This document shows positions 35,367 to 45,960 of a stretch of 64,000 nt of DNA, one piece after another. Positions within the stretch are counted from its first letter, which is position 1. Each line of letters starts with the position of its first letter. The notes under the pieces are model-generated. The model was not told the DNA's origin, did not search any database, and saw only the letters and a program-made list of their open reading frames with translations. The stretch is from Leptodactylus fallax (Eukaryota > Chordata > Amphibia > Anura > Leptodactylidae), in the NCBI GenBank assembly GCA_947044405.1, contig CAMRHE010000133.1, positions 372,001-436,000 of the forward strand. Direction: 5' to 3'. The position numbers were made by a program, and so were the translations under genes.

Positions 35367-36265
35367 GTGGTTTGCCAACAGTAGGTGTTAACCCAGATTC
35401 TACTCTACCAAATTCACCTTCTGCAAATATGGCACCCCAGAGTCAAAGCCATTCTTCAACAAACCATGGATCTCGAATGCCACCTCTTCAGGGAAGTCCA
35501 AACATGTATGGGAATGTGTCATGTCCACCACAATCTATGTATAATGGTATGAGCCAAACAAGTCCAAACCAGATGGGAACCAACCAGAATGGTAATATTG
35601 TGTCACGGCCACCAGCCGTCACATCTGGGGCAAACATGCCAGCTTTTGTTGCTCAATCTGGAAATAATGGTCCACCATTTAGGCCCAATGGACCAAGCGC
35701 AGCAGGACAGAGACCTCAAAATGTCATCAATAGCTCATCTCCCACCCAGAAATGGATGAGTTCAGAAGTAAAACGGCAGGATATGGTAGGCTATGCCAAC
35801 ACCAACCAATATCCTACCCAATCAGTTCAAAGTATGATGGGTCATCAGCAGTTCCCTCAACGTGCCCTATCGATGCCCAACCAAGTCAACCCCGGGGTAC
35901 AAATGACTCCTTTAAATACAATGGCACCATCCAACAGTGGGCAAACGATTGAACCACTACGGGGCTTTAATCATGGGCAATCTCCATTGAGATCACAGAT
36001 GTTACCAAGCATGAGCCAAGCTGGTGGAGGGTTGCCCATGTCGCCTAACTCCTTTAATTCCGCCAATCAAATTTCTCGAGCGTTTCCACGGAGCGACTCT
36101 AGCAATGACTTGGGTTCATTTGATTTTCTGTCCCAAAATGGTGGATTGGGTTCATCTCCGAATGGCGATTCTGACTTCATTGATGCATTACTGAAAACCG
36201 GCCACATCAATGATGACTGGATGAAAGATATTAATCTGGATGAAATTTTTAAAGGCCATTCCTGA
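35367..36265 (+). CDS. MAML2: MAML2 terminal coding exon with stop codon
   Basis: The acceptor is TTTGGCAG|GTGG. The exon completes the split Ser codon, then encodes 298 residues and TGA at 36263-36265. Composition is low-complexity, rich in Asn, Ser, Pro, Met and Gln, as in the C-terminal activation half of MAML proteins. Landmarks recalled from human MAML2 recur in order: MYGN, a Gln-Phe-..-Gln-Arg-Ala block, PLRG, SRAF, FDFLSQ, and the acidic tail with DFIDALLK, NDDWMKDINLDEI and a short final His-Ser end. This tail separates MAML2 from MAML1 and MAML3. The three visible exons give about 390 residues, roughly the last third of the human protein (about 1150 residues). The N-terminal Notch-binding and main Gln-rich exons lie upstream of the window. 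Confidence 0.97.
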
Positions 36266-37750
36266 AACCCTATCAAAGTTTGTTGTATACATTTAAAAAA
36301 TATTGCACATGCTGCATGGTATTCTAACAAAAAGGTATAGTCACCAGATTTTAAAGGGTAAGTGGTATTGGTGACATTTGCTTAAGCAGGGGAGGGGTTA
36401 AACTCCTTTAGGGAGACATGAAGTTCCCTGTACCCCTCCTGGTCTCCTCCATGTAACTGTAAGCACATACTTACCAAGCAAGACTGGAGGGTACTACACG
36501 GTGTATATAGCACAGTTTCCTGAGATAATACTCCTATGTATATAGGTTTGAAGCTCACCATTAAAAAATAATACATTTTGCAGTAATATGTAAAATTTTT
36601 GTATATTTTTCTTCTTATGTTACACTGCAGCATTCCCGCATTTGCTTGTTGTATTACTGGCCAATAATCTACAACACATTGTGGCTAGAGGGTGAAAATA
36701 TAAGATGTTATGTGATATAATAATGGTGTATATTAGGTTGATTTTCCTAAATGCAGATAAAAGGGAAGGGTTGCTATTTTAGGTAATATAACTCAACCAT
36801 GATTATACATGCAGTTACTTTCAGAGTTCTTTAAGGTTTTTTTTTAGAACTAACTCCTCTCAGTATCCAGGGGTGAAGGGTGTTAGAGGTGGCCTGTAAG
36901 TAATCGCAGCTGTCTATGCTTTTGGCTTTATTTTTATACATAGATGTCCAAGGTGGACCAAATAGGGGCATCCTACAGTGCTGTAGAATTTTACATTTTT
37001 GGTTTCCAGTGGCCCCAGTAGGAGTGGAGGTAGGTTTTAGGGGAACGTTCAACCTCATGCACATGACCTTCTTCTCACAGACACACCAAGGTTGTCATAG
37101 ATGTCTGTCGGTCTTCTCACACCACGTAGACATGCACATTCAACTTGGCTGTTGCCAGACCTGTGGTGGTGGCCTGTCTCCAATGAGAACAAAAGGACTG
37201 TACATGTTGAAATACAACATGACCAATCCGTCTTTCCCTTCTACATTCTATATTAGGACTAATTTGTCCCGGATAGTGGGAATTGTAGCATGAACCTACG
37301 CCAGAGGGCACGTTTTTCATTTTTGTTATTGGGCCCTCTCCCCATTTTGCCCCTTGCTGGTCATACAATATTTAAGGTATTGACTTACTGTCCGTTCTTT
37401 GCAAGCCCGCAATTTGGAATTGACTTACAGGGGTTATTGAGAACTATGATACTTAAATCCACTTCAGGAAGTGACCTCACGTCCGTTGGTCACATGGCCG
37501 TGCTCCAGTTTAGCCGGCTGAGCCGTAGCTTGGCCACATGACCAACAGACGTGATGTCACTTCCTGAGAAGAGGAAGTGGATCTCCGTATCAATCCTTGA
37601 TAACCCAACATGTAACTTCTCATTATTCTGCCATAATTCAACTCATATGCAGATGGTACTGGTGGAGTACATGGTACTGTGTTCAGTTTACATTATGTCT
37701 TGGTACTATTTGTGTTTTAAAGGCTCGTATTCATGACATGCCACCATATT
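36266..37750 (+). other. MAML2: MAML2 proximal 3' UTR
   Basis: Non-coding sequence directly downstream of the MAML2 stop. It contains AU-rich stretches (36540-36620, 36700-36800) and no recognisable gene. A fold-back repeat lies near 37430-37620: AGGAAGTGACCTCACGTCC and the inverted GACGTGATGTCACTTCCT face each other around a GC-rich centre. No convincing early poly(A) site is obvious, so the UTR probably extends beyond 37750. Confidence 0.6.
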
Positions 37751-38087
37751 TTAAGATTTGGCGCCGGTCACATTGAAAATGTATGCCGATCTGTAGATGG
37801 CATGTTATAGAGCAGGAGGAGCTGAGCAGATTAGGAGGCTTAGGAGTCCAGTGGGTGGTCTTATTCAGTGATTGACAGCTATCTCTTTAAGCAGACAGAT
37901 ACAGGAAGGCTGTCAATCACTGAGAAGACCCGCCTGCTGGACTCCTAAGATTGACCAAAGGTTTCAATAAATAAACTACAGGTTATACTGGACTTTTCCC
38001 ATAAAACTATACATAAATCTGCTCCGTTCCTCCTGCTCTATAACATGCAGATTACACTGTGTTTTCAGTGTGACAGGTTCCCTTTAA
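37751..38087. mobile_element. TTAA-flanked palindromic MITE
   Basis: TTAA stands at both ends. The arms are inverted copies: GGCATGTTATAGAGCAGGAG on the left and CTCCTGCTCTATAACATG on the right, and inside them CAGTGATTGACAGCT against CTGTCAATCACTG. The right end reads CCCTTTAA, matching the TTAAAGGRR signature of T2/Kolobok-like MITEs. It probably lies within the MAML2 3' UTR and has no coding capacity. Confidence 0.7.
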
Positions 38088-38302
38088 GGCACACTGCAAT
38101 CCAGTCTTTCACGTCCATTGCTGTAGTAAACCTTAACTAAAAATCAAAAAAAGTGATCTCTAAATAATTGATGTTTAGTAAAAAAAAAAAAAAGTAAAGT
38201 TTATAGACTGTAACCATAGGCAAAATTTGACCATTGAGCAACTTAAAGGGGAGCTCTACTTTGCAAACACTTTTAAGGAATAGCGGTTTAGATGATATGT
38301 TA

Positions 38303-38498
38303 TTAAAAGGGGTTGTCCAAGATTAGTAAAAACATGGATGCCTATTTCCAAAAACTGCTCCACATCTGTCTACAGGTTGGGTGTGGTATTGCAGCACAGC
38401 TCCATGAAGGTGAATGGGCCTAAGCTGCAGTACTACACATATGTGGTGTTTTTGGAAGAAGGCAGCCATGTTTTTCTAATATTGGACAACTCCTTTAA
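38303..38498. mobile_element. Short TTAA MITE, copy of a three-member family
   Basis: TTAAAAGGGGTTGTCCAAG at the left and GGACAACTCCTTTAA at the right form terminal inverted repeats on TTAA. The arms continue as AAACATGGATGCC against GGCAGCCATGTTT. The same organisation occurs at 33678-33882 and 61106-61315. It is about 196 bp and non-coding. Confidence 0.7.
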
Positions 38499-38912
38499 AT
38501 GAAGCACTCTGATCTACAACAGTCTGTAGTCTGCCTACCAATAGGAATCTGCAGGACATGAAGTATTTCCCTTGTACACATGTATTACATTGCTCCTGCT
38601 TCCAGGGGTCAGACTTGTCAACACTGGAGCAAGGGTTTCAGGGAGAATGGTGCATGAATGGTTCACTTGAATGGGACTGAGCTGCGATCAGGCCATGTGA
38701 CCGATGCATGTGATGTCACATGGCCTGTGAAGCGGAATAGGCACTCTGCCACTTCAAGCAGCTGATCCATGGTGGTCCCGGGTGTCAGACCCCCAAGGAT
38801 CTTGAACTGATAACCTTTCTTTAAGGAAGGATGTCTTCTGAGGACATATGGTTAACATCATGAACTGAACCATGTAACCAGTTGTACAGTTCTGGGTTCT
38901 GAGTTGTATTAT

Positions 38913-39072
38913 TCCTTTGTTATTCCTCCTGGAAATGTATGACAAAATTAGTGAGTGTTCCTATTCTCCTTGGCAATAGATTGACACTGCCAGAGATGAA
39001 GAGCGACAAGGAAAATGGTAACACCTACTTGCCAACTTTTTCATAGATTTCCAGGAGGAATAACAGAGGAGC
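38913..39072. mobile_element. Fold-back element, copy of the 10604 family
   Basis: TTATTCCTCCTGGAAATGTA at the left and ATTTCCAGGAGGAATAACAG at the right are inverted copies enclosing about 115 bases that include GTGTTCCTATTC and its partial inverse. Confidence 0.7.
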
Positions 39073-39924
39073 AACACAATTCAGCGTCCTAAGAAATGGT
39101 ATTTACTTGGGGAATGCAAGTATTTACTAAAACATACATATCAGGAGAGCGACTATGCCGTCTTTCACTGTTGTACGACGTTTTTAACAGCTGGTCCTCC
39201 TTGTCTATAGTACAAGAAGTAGAGACCGTACTGTAATGATTAAAAATGGAACAATCTACAAACCAATAATCGCTTATTTTAGCCCAAATCTACGAGCCGT
39301 AAAATCCCCATAGTGTACGCAGCGCTGCTTATTTCCACTTACAAGCTTAGTTAGATTCAGCCGCACGCTGCCAAAATAATCTTTTCTCGTACAGTATACA
39401 AACTATTAAATTCTGCTCTGATTTTTACCAGCGGAGCAGCGTGTTCTTGGTTTGTAATCCAAAGTAGTATACACAACAAACAAAACCAAAAACCACATCC
39501 TCCAAATTAGGATCTGCTGAAGTCACTAGTACAAGATGGAACAATACAAGGCTGTAGCTTACACTGCCATCTGGTGGTCAGACTGCAGAACTGCACTCTA
39601 TGTGAGCTCTGTGGGTAATGGTAAAAAATATAAAAAATAACTCATTAATATTCAAGTAAGAAATTGTAACATCTATTGACAGCAATGCAAAAATTCTCAT
39701 ATCATAGGAATTAAAGAGAGAATCCACCTAAAATCTCAGACCACTGATGCCCAGAGACTGATAAGCCCTTCTGATGGCACCCTAACATTTTATACGGTGT
39801 GCAGAACCAACATCTTGTGGCTAAAAATCTGACTCAAGCCAAGTCTGAGATGAACAAATCCTACTAAAACTTAAAATACAGGATGTGCAGAGTTCATACA
39901 TACCACGTATGCCTATGTCTACAT

Positions 39925-40430
39925 TAGTGTTGGCCGAATCGGTTTGCAACGAACCGGATTTGACCTGAAAATTCCAAATTGTGCGATTTTTAACAAAAAC
40001 AACAATTTGGGATTTGTCTCGGACAAACTAAAGTGGCCACCGCGACATGATTTGTCATAAATTATTATACTTCTTTAGACCCCAGAGTATAATAGGGGGA
40101 GGCCCAAGGGAGGCGAAAAATTAAAAAAACATTTATACTCACCTTCCCTCGGGCCTCCTTGTGGCGTCCGGCGATCTGTGTCTTCCTCCTCCGGGCACTC
40201 TTGTGCTCTGCTGTGATGTCATGACACTAGGGGTGCCCATGTCACTGCAGAGGTCCAATCACAGGCCTCAGCAGTGACCCTGGACGCATGACGTCACAGC
40301 ACCTCCCCTGGGCCTCCACCTATTATACTCGGGGTTCTGAAGAGACCCCAAAGTATAATAATGTATCGCCCGGTTCTATCCAAATAAGTTCAGACTGAAC
40401 CAAATAGGAGGAACGCTTAGTCTAAACACA
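39925..40430. mobile_element. Fold-back element with ATTATTATACT / GGGGTCT arms
   Basis: AAATTATTATACTTCTTTAG with ACCCCAGAGTATAATAGG on the left, CCTATTATACTCGGGGTTCT with ACCCCAAAGTATAATAATG on the right. Middle arms include GTGATGTCATGAC against CATGACGTCAC. Outer words (GTTGGCCGAATCGG, AACGAACC) recall the ends at 22515. Non-coding. Confidence 0.72.
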
Positions 40431-40639
40431 GGACGACACGAATCTTCAGAGGTAGTCTACATGTACATAGTAGCACATATTTACCAGAGACCCAAATTCT
40501 CCATGCTTCAGATGCCGGTTAACATCCATGGATAAATGTGCAGATTGAGGGTAGGGGGTTATTAGATGTTCATCTTTACTCCTCTATAGTAAATAAAGAT
40601 ACACCCTAAATGGGGCCATTGAGAGCCTATATCCAGCCT

Positions 40640-40850
40640 GACTGGTTAGGGTAAGCGGTGCTAATATAAAGAAGAGTTCCGGTGTCCTTATCACCACGAT
40701 TAGTAACAGTAACAGGTTGTGATTGGTAAGAAGGGTGATAACATGGAGAAACGTTCCTGTGTCTCCCAGAGGTCACTACACAGGGGGAGAGATGATAGTA
40801 CCAAGCTGTGATCTTTTTTTCTGAGGCCACTTGCCACTCGCTCCCCAGAA
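40640..40850. repeat. Dispersed repeat shared with 16690-16920
   Basis: Shared words in the same order: AGGGTGATAA, GTTCCTGTGTCTC, AACAGGTTGTGATTGG and GCTGTGATCTTTTTTTCTGA. Class unknown, no coding capacity. Confidence 0.55.
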
Positions 40851-41032
40851 ATAAGAAGCAAAACTGATGCTTCTCCCCAAACTAGAATATTATACCTAGA
40901 ACATTAGTATGAAAGCTAAGGTTTTCAGCTTTAATATGACACCAAAAGCTAAGCTCTAGCCCTCATATTCTATCTATTTCTGCAGCTTTTATTACACGAC
41001 AGCTCCTATGCAGACCTGTGCTAGGGTAAGTT

Positions 41033-41838
41033 CACATGAATTCCCGAGTGGCATCGGTATTCCGTTGCGGTTCTCCACTGCTGATTAGGTTTAGAGGAAT
41101 GGTCCTAATCAGCAGGGGGTCTCGAGCCGCGGAATCCAAAGCAGGATAGAGCGAATAGAGATGAGCGAATTGAAGCTGACAAAATGTAATTTGATCCGAA
41201 TTTCAGGAATTATTCGATTCGCATCAAATCCGAATTTCCTCACACTTCGTGGTAACGAATCGCATTTAGTTCAAAATGGCTGCTGTACATGTTAGGACAT
41301 TGGGCAAGGAACTCTGGGAACGCGGGATCACCCACAATGCCATGCGAGCAGCCAATCAGCAGCCAGCCCTGTGATGTCACAGCGCTTTAACCCCTTCGCG
41401 AGCGCCCACGGCATGTTTGACCGCTGCATCCAAGGCGCTAAAACCCCCGATCGGTTATGGAGCAGGGTGTTAGGTGTCAGTTACAGATAACACCCTGCTC
41501 CATAACCTATCGGGGTTTTAACACCTTGGATGCCGCGGTCAAGGATGACTGCGGCATCCAAGGGGTTCCGCCATTTTGCTGCCCACCCCGGCTCTCTGCA
41601 GCCAATAAATAGCTGTGTTTTTAACGCGATTCGCCGCGATTTAATTCAGATTGAATAGAATCGTATTGGAAAATTCGGCAAAGTTGCCGAATCAAATTTT
41701 TGAATACTTCGCTCATCTCTAGCTGCAATCTCTGCCTCTTCCAATGGGAAGCAGAATCTGGGTGGAATCTGCTGTGGATTCGGAGGCGGAATCCACTCCC
41801 GAATCCGCGGCACATTCCTCTGTGTGAACTTACCCTTA
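41033..41838. mobile_element. MITE with GGTAAGTTCACA ends, interrupted by another
   Basis: GGGTAAGTTCACATGAATTC at the left and CTGTGTGAACTTACCC at the right are terminal inverses. The two halves (41033-41155 and 41722-41838) continue to pair (CGGAATCC, GGATTCGG) and are separated by the insertion at 41157-41720. Confidence 0.78.
41157..41720. mobile_element. MITE with GAGATGAGCGAA ends nested in the previous one
   Basis: GAGATGAGCGAATTG at the left and TACTTCGCTCATCTC at the right, flanked by TA on each side (TA dinucleotides at 41156-41157 and 41720-41721). This fits a TA-targeting element, although other readings of the boundary are possible. A further palindrome (about 41391-41568, arms GAGCAGGGTGTTA and TAACACCCTGCTC) sits in its centre. 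Confidence 0.75.
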
Positions 41839-42750
41839 CAGGCTTGTGTAGTTTTGTTCCCATCTCTTGTTAACAAGTGTTGGTAGTCTGTTACCGTGGA
41901 GACAAATAGGTCTGCATCAGAGCTGTGAACACAAAACAATAGAATGTGTCATTAAGACTGTTCGCTAAGTTGTCTATTATGTAAATGTTTATTTCAGATA
42001 TATCACAGTATTGAAAACAATTGGTTGTGAAGGTGCGAGGATAATATAAGGTCCACTTATAGTATATACCGTCAGCCATGAGAAGTCGCAAGTAACCTTG
42101 TCAATATTTTGCCCATAGTATATAGTGGAAATTTATCTGCAGCATTTTTTTTTTATTCATATTCCAGGCAGTGGTTGTCATGACCTACCCGGGAACCTGT
42201 ATAGGAAATAACACACAAGCATACTTTTATAATAAATCATTCCTTACACAGGTTCCAGGGATTGTCAAAACCATCATAGTTGTGGCCCTATACTTTCAGG
42301 CAGGCTATAGGAATGGCGCTGGAGAAAGAAGGTGAGGCTCTGGGGCCCAGGTGGGTGCTTGTAGCGTATTTTTGGCACTTGCCACAGTATCACTTTACCT
42401 ACCTACCAGCATTTGTATAATACTTGTGTAATTTTGTATTTATAAGGATTTCCTGGATACTTTATATTGACTAAAACTCACATAAGCTGCGACAGTATCC
42501 ATAAGCTTCATCTGCCCCGTCACCTACGCAATCTCCCATGTATTATTATTGTTATTTTTATTTTTTGTACAGGAATTTTATGATATAATATTTAGGATGA
42601 ATGTGTATTGCATTATATCAAGTGCATTGTACTCAGTATATCATTGTGTTCTTTCTTTTTTTACCTTTTGTATCTGTAAATACTGTTTTCACTATAAACT
42701 CTTCATGTCTGACTTATTTTATATTAACACAAACGTAAAACTGACTATAT
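41839..42750 (+). other. MAML2: Probable distal MAML2 3' UTR
   Basis: AT-rich, repeat-poor toward its end. Contains a Pumilio-type TGTAAATA at 42675-42682. No protein-coding signal; the 67-residue frame at 42549 is AT-driven. Confidence 0.4.
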
Positions 42751-42756
42751 AATAAA
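42751..42756 (+). promoter_or_regulatory. MAML2: Candidate distal poly(A) signal of MAML2
   Basis: AATAAA at 42751 sits at the end of an AT-rich, repeat-free stretch (about 42420-42770). It is followed within 30-50 bases by a GT-rich run with TGTGTGTGG and TGTGTGTG, the usual cleavage-factor layout. A Pumilio-type TGTAAATA lies upstream at 42675. If it is used, the MAML2 3' UTR is about 6.5 kb and includes several MITEs. No transcript evidence is available here. Confidence 0.4.
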
Positions 42757-42775
42757 ATATTACGTTTCAAACCTA

Positions 42776-45239
42776 TGTGTGTGGTTCTGTGTGTGACACT
42801 ATCATCCTATATTTCTCGTAGCGTTGAAGACTGGAGGTTTTTGGTGGTAGATTTCGTTGCATGGATCTCTAGGGGTCTGGGATGTGATGGGTCCTACTTA
42901 CAGTATTTGTGCTTATTGATAATATAATGTGCAAGGCCACTGTACGTCATATAGGGTGAGGCGTCCTCAGCTCCAGTTGGTCCTATCCTCGTATGTCTCT
43001 CCTCTTCATGTGAAAGGGGAACAAAGGGCATGTTCCCTGGTGACATAAGAGGCCTCCGCCATCCATAATCCCTTACGAAACCAATTCTGTTCTCAACTTC
43101 CAGACCCCATGCACATGACCAAGGAGGCTGGCCAGTGCTCCGTTCCATGGAATATGGAGCATGTTCTATCCAGCTCTGTGACAATCAGACCCCTCTCAGT
43201 CAGCACACTCGGTCGTGTGCCTAAGGCCTTACTATTAGGTACATACTGGGAGTTGTAGTTTCACTTAGCCCTATTAGGCTAGGCTCTATAGCAAATAGCC
43301 TATGGCTATGAGCCAACTAATGCAGGACCTAATAGGCTTATACCATGGCAGGTTATGCCAGTGGCATTTGGAAAACACCCACCTGAGCACCAGAGGATCC
43401 TCTGGTGGGCCCAGGGTCTAACACAATAATATCCAGCAGAAGACACCCAAATTTGAAGGGTACTATGGTCTATTTCCTAGGGGTTATTGGAAGGTGGTCC
43501 CCAAGAATCATTTTATCTGGTAGGCCCAAGGAGCCCTAGTCCAACACTGGAGGTGCCAATGGGCTGGCAGAGGGAGCGTCCTCCACCTGTGACACCTCTT
43601 AGACGCTGCAGTAGCTCTTGACCATTTCCAGCCGTTGCAGCGGGATGTCAGATGTATATTACAGTAGGCACATGGTGCCGATGACGCAGGTACAGCTATT
43701 GTGCCTACATTATATATGTATGGCATGAATTTATGGGGGAATTCTTTGTATACTTATGTCGTTGTGAATGAAGATGTTAACGTGCCTCCATATAAAACAT
43801 ACTTGGCAACTTTTATAAGTTGCGTGTTTTACTAAAGCCCCACCCCTGTAGGATTGTGACGCATCCTTTTTGTTACATATCACACCCCTTTTTGTGATGT
43901 GGACACAAAATGCGCTGGGTGACACATAAAGTGCCCACATCACATGTATCATGACGGAGAGCCTGGAGGATGTGGGAGTATTCTACCAGGCCCAGGAGAC
44001 TTTCACACTCTTCCGGAACTCCAGGAGGTCGCCAACTTTCGGGAGACTTGCAAAGTACGATAAAAAAAATCAGTGGGACAATATTGGCCCGCAACAGCCA
44101 TGGGGAGCTGTATGGGGAGCTGATCTTTACAACAAAGCCATAGCAATAATTAGTTGTTAGGATCCGTATACCTCTGTTCAAAGGGCAGGACATGACACAT
44201 TATCAGTAAGACTCTGGCCTATGAGATTTTCACACTCTTCCGGAACCCCAGGAGGTCGCCAACTTTTGGGAAACTTGAAAAGTATGATAACAAAAATCAG
44301 TGGGACAATATTGGCCCGCAGCAGCCATGGTGAGCTGTATTACAGATCTTTACAACACAGCCATGGGAATAACTTGTGAGGGTGCCTAAGGCCTAATGCG
44401 CACGACTGAGGAGGGGGGGGTGCGATTTTATAGCAGAATGCACTTGGATAACATCCATGTGCCTTCTGTCCCCCAATGATTTCAGTGGGGGGTTCCATTC
44501 CGATGTCATGGAGCCAGGATAGAACCTACTCTATAATCACCGGAATGGAATGGAGCATTGGACACCAACCTCAGACTGTGCATGTAGTCTTAGGGGGCCC
44601 ATATGGAGTCAGTTTAGGAGCCCAGTACTATAAATGATAAATTATAGTTGGGCGCCTGGTACAGATTTTGCATTGGGGCCCAGGAGCTTCTTGTTACACC
44701 TTGGCCCTAAGTGGGCAATGCTCTTTAATGTATAAAGGGAACTGATAGCCTAGGATTACACCAATGACTTCATCTTCTATAGCAGTACTTAGTAGCAATT
44801 TTATACAAGTGTGTGAAGCGATACACCCGAGGACATGTGCTATTGCATTATTACCACTTCCTCTCCATGAAGGAAAAATGACTAGACGTGATTTTTTTTT
44901 TCCTTTTTTTTTTTTTATTCCTGCCTGCTCTGTGTGACTCTTACACAATGCTATCCACACAGGAAAGCGTCTGAGTCTTATCACCCGCACACATTACCAA
45001 TCAGCTCCATGACAGAGTTGTCAGGGCCCGTATACCTCTGTTCAAAGAGCAGGACATGACACATTATCAGTAAGAGTCCGGCCTGAGCCGAGCCGTCGCT
45101 GCAGAGTGTGGGCCTGAGGTATGTTCTGGATTAATCATATACATTTCTATAGTAAGTTCCCTCCTCACTGAAATCTATTCTACACACATTCTGCACTTAA
45201 GTATATTGTGATAAGAAATATTTGTTAAAGGGTAACAGG
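42776..45239. other. Intergenic repeats with a local tandem duplication
   Basis: No gene. A segment of about 150 bases starting CACACTCTTCCGGAAC at 44004 is repeated 227 bases later at 44231 (AGTGGGACAATATTGGCCCG in both). A neighbouring phrase, CCTCTGTTCAAAG.GCAGGA, recurs at 44173 and 45036. 43090-43235 and 44380-44590 are MITE-like (GGAATGGAGCATTGGAC, CACTCGGTCGTGTG). Confidence 0.55.
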
Positions 45240-45279
45240 GTCCCCCATCAGGTTACCAGAACTTTTTTTTTGTGTCTTT

Positions 45280-45960
45280 TTAACCCTTACGTGACATAGA
45301 AATTTTTCATTTTTGTGTATTCGTTTTTTTACTCCCTGCCTTCCAAAAGCCATAACTTTCTCATTTTTCCATTTACGTAGGGCTTTATTTTTGCGTGACA
45401 AGTTGTACTTCACAATGGTACCATTTATTATTCTGTACAATGTACTGGGAAGCAGGAAAAAAATTCAGAATGAGGAGGCATTAAAAAAAAAAAATACAGT
45501 ATCTCCATTTTCTTACAGGTTTTGTCCACTCTGCGGTAAAAATTCTATGTTGGTTTTATTTTCCAGGTCACTATGATCACGGGCATACCAAATTTATATA
45601 GTTTTTTTCATGTTTTTATAACTTTACAAAAATTCAAAATTTTGAGCAAAAAAATTTATTTGAATCGCCATAATTTGACATCTGTAACTTTTTTATATTT
45701 CAGAGGACGGGGCTGTGTATGGTGTCTTTTTTTGTAGGACAATTTGTTTTATTGATACCATGTTGGGGAATGTATACTGTTTTGATCACTTTTTATTCCA
45801 TTCCAAAAAAAACGCCAATTCAGCCATTTTGATTTTTTTTTTTCTGCTATGACATTTACTGTAAGGGACCACTGTTTTTATATTTTAATAGTTTGGGCAT
45901 TTTTGGATTTAGGAATATTTTTTTTTAGTGGGCTTGAACATGTGATCTTTAGATTCGCTA
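45280..45960. repeat. AT-rich dispersed repeat, copy 2
   Basis: Ordered words CCATAACTTTCTCATTTTTCC, GCGTGACAAGTTGTACTTC, GCGGTAAAAATTCTATGTTG, GATCACGGGCATACCAAATT. Matches copy 1 in order and spacing. The small frames in it are AT-driven. Confidence 0.5.

Noticed and set aside
42549..42752. 67-residue Cys/Phe/Tyr-rich frame
   Set aside because: AT-driven composition, no homologue recognised, ends at the candidate poly(A) signal.
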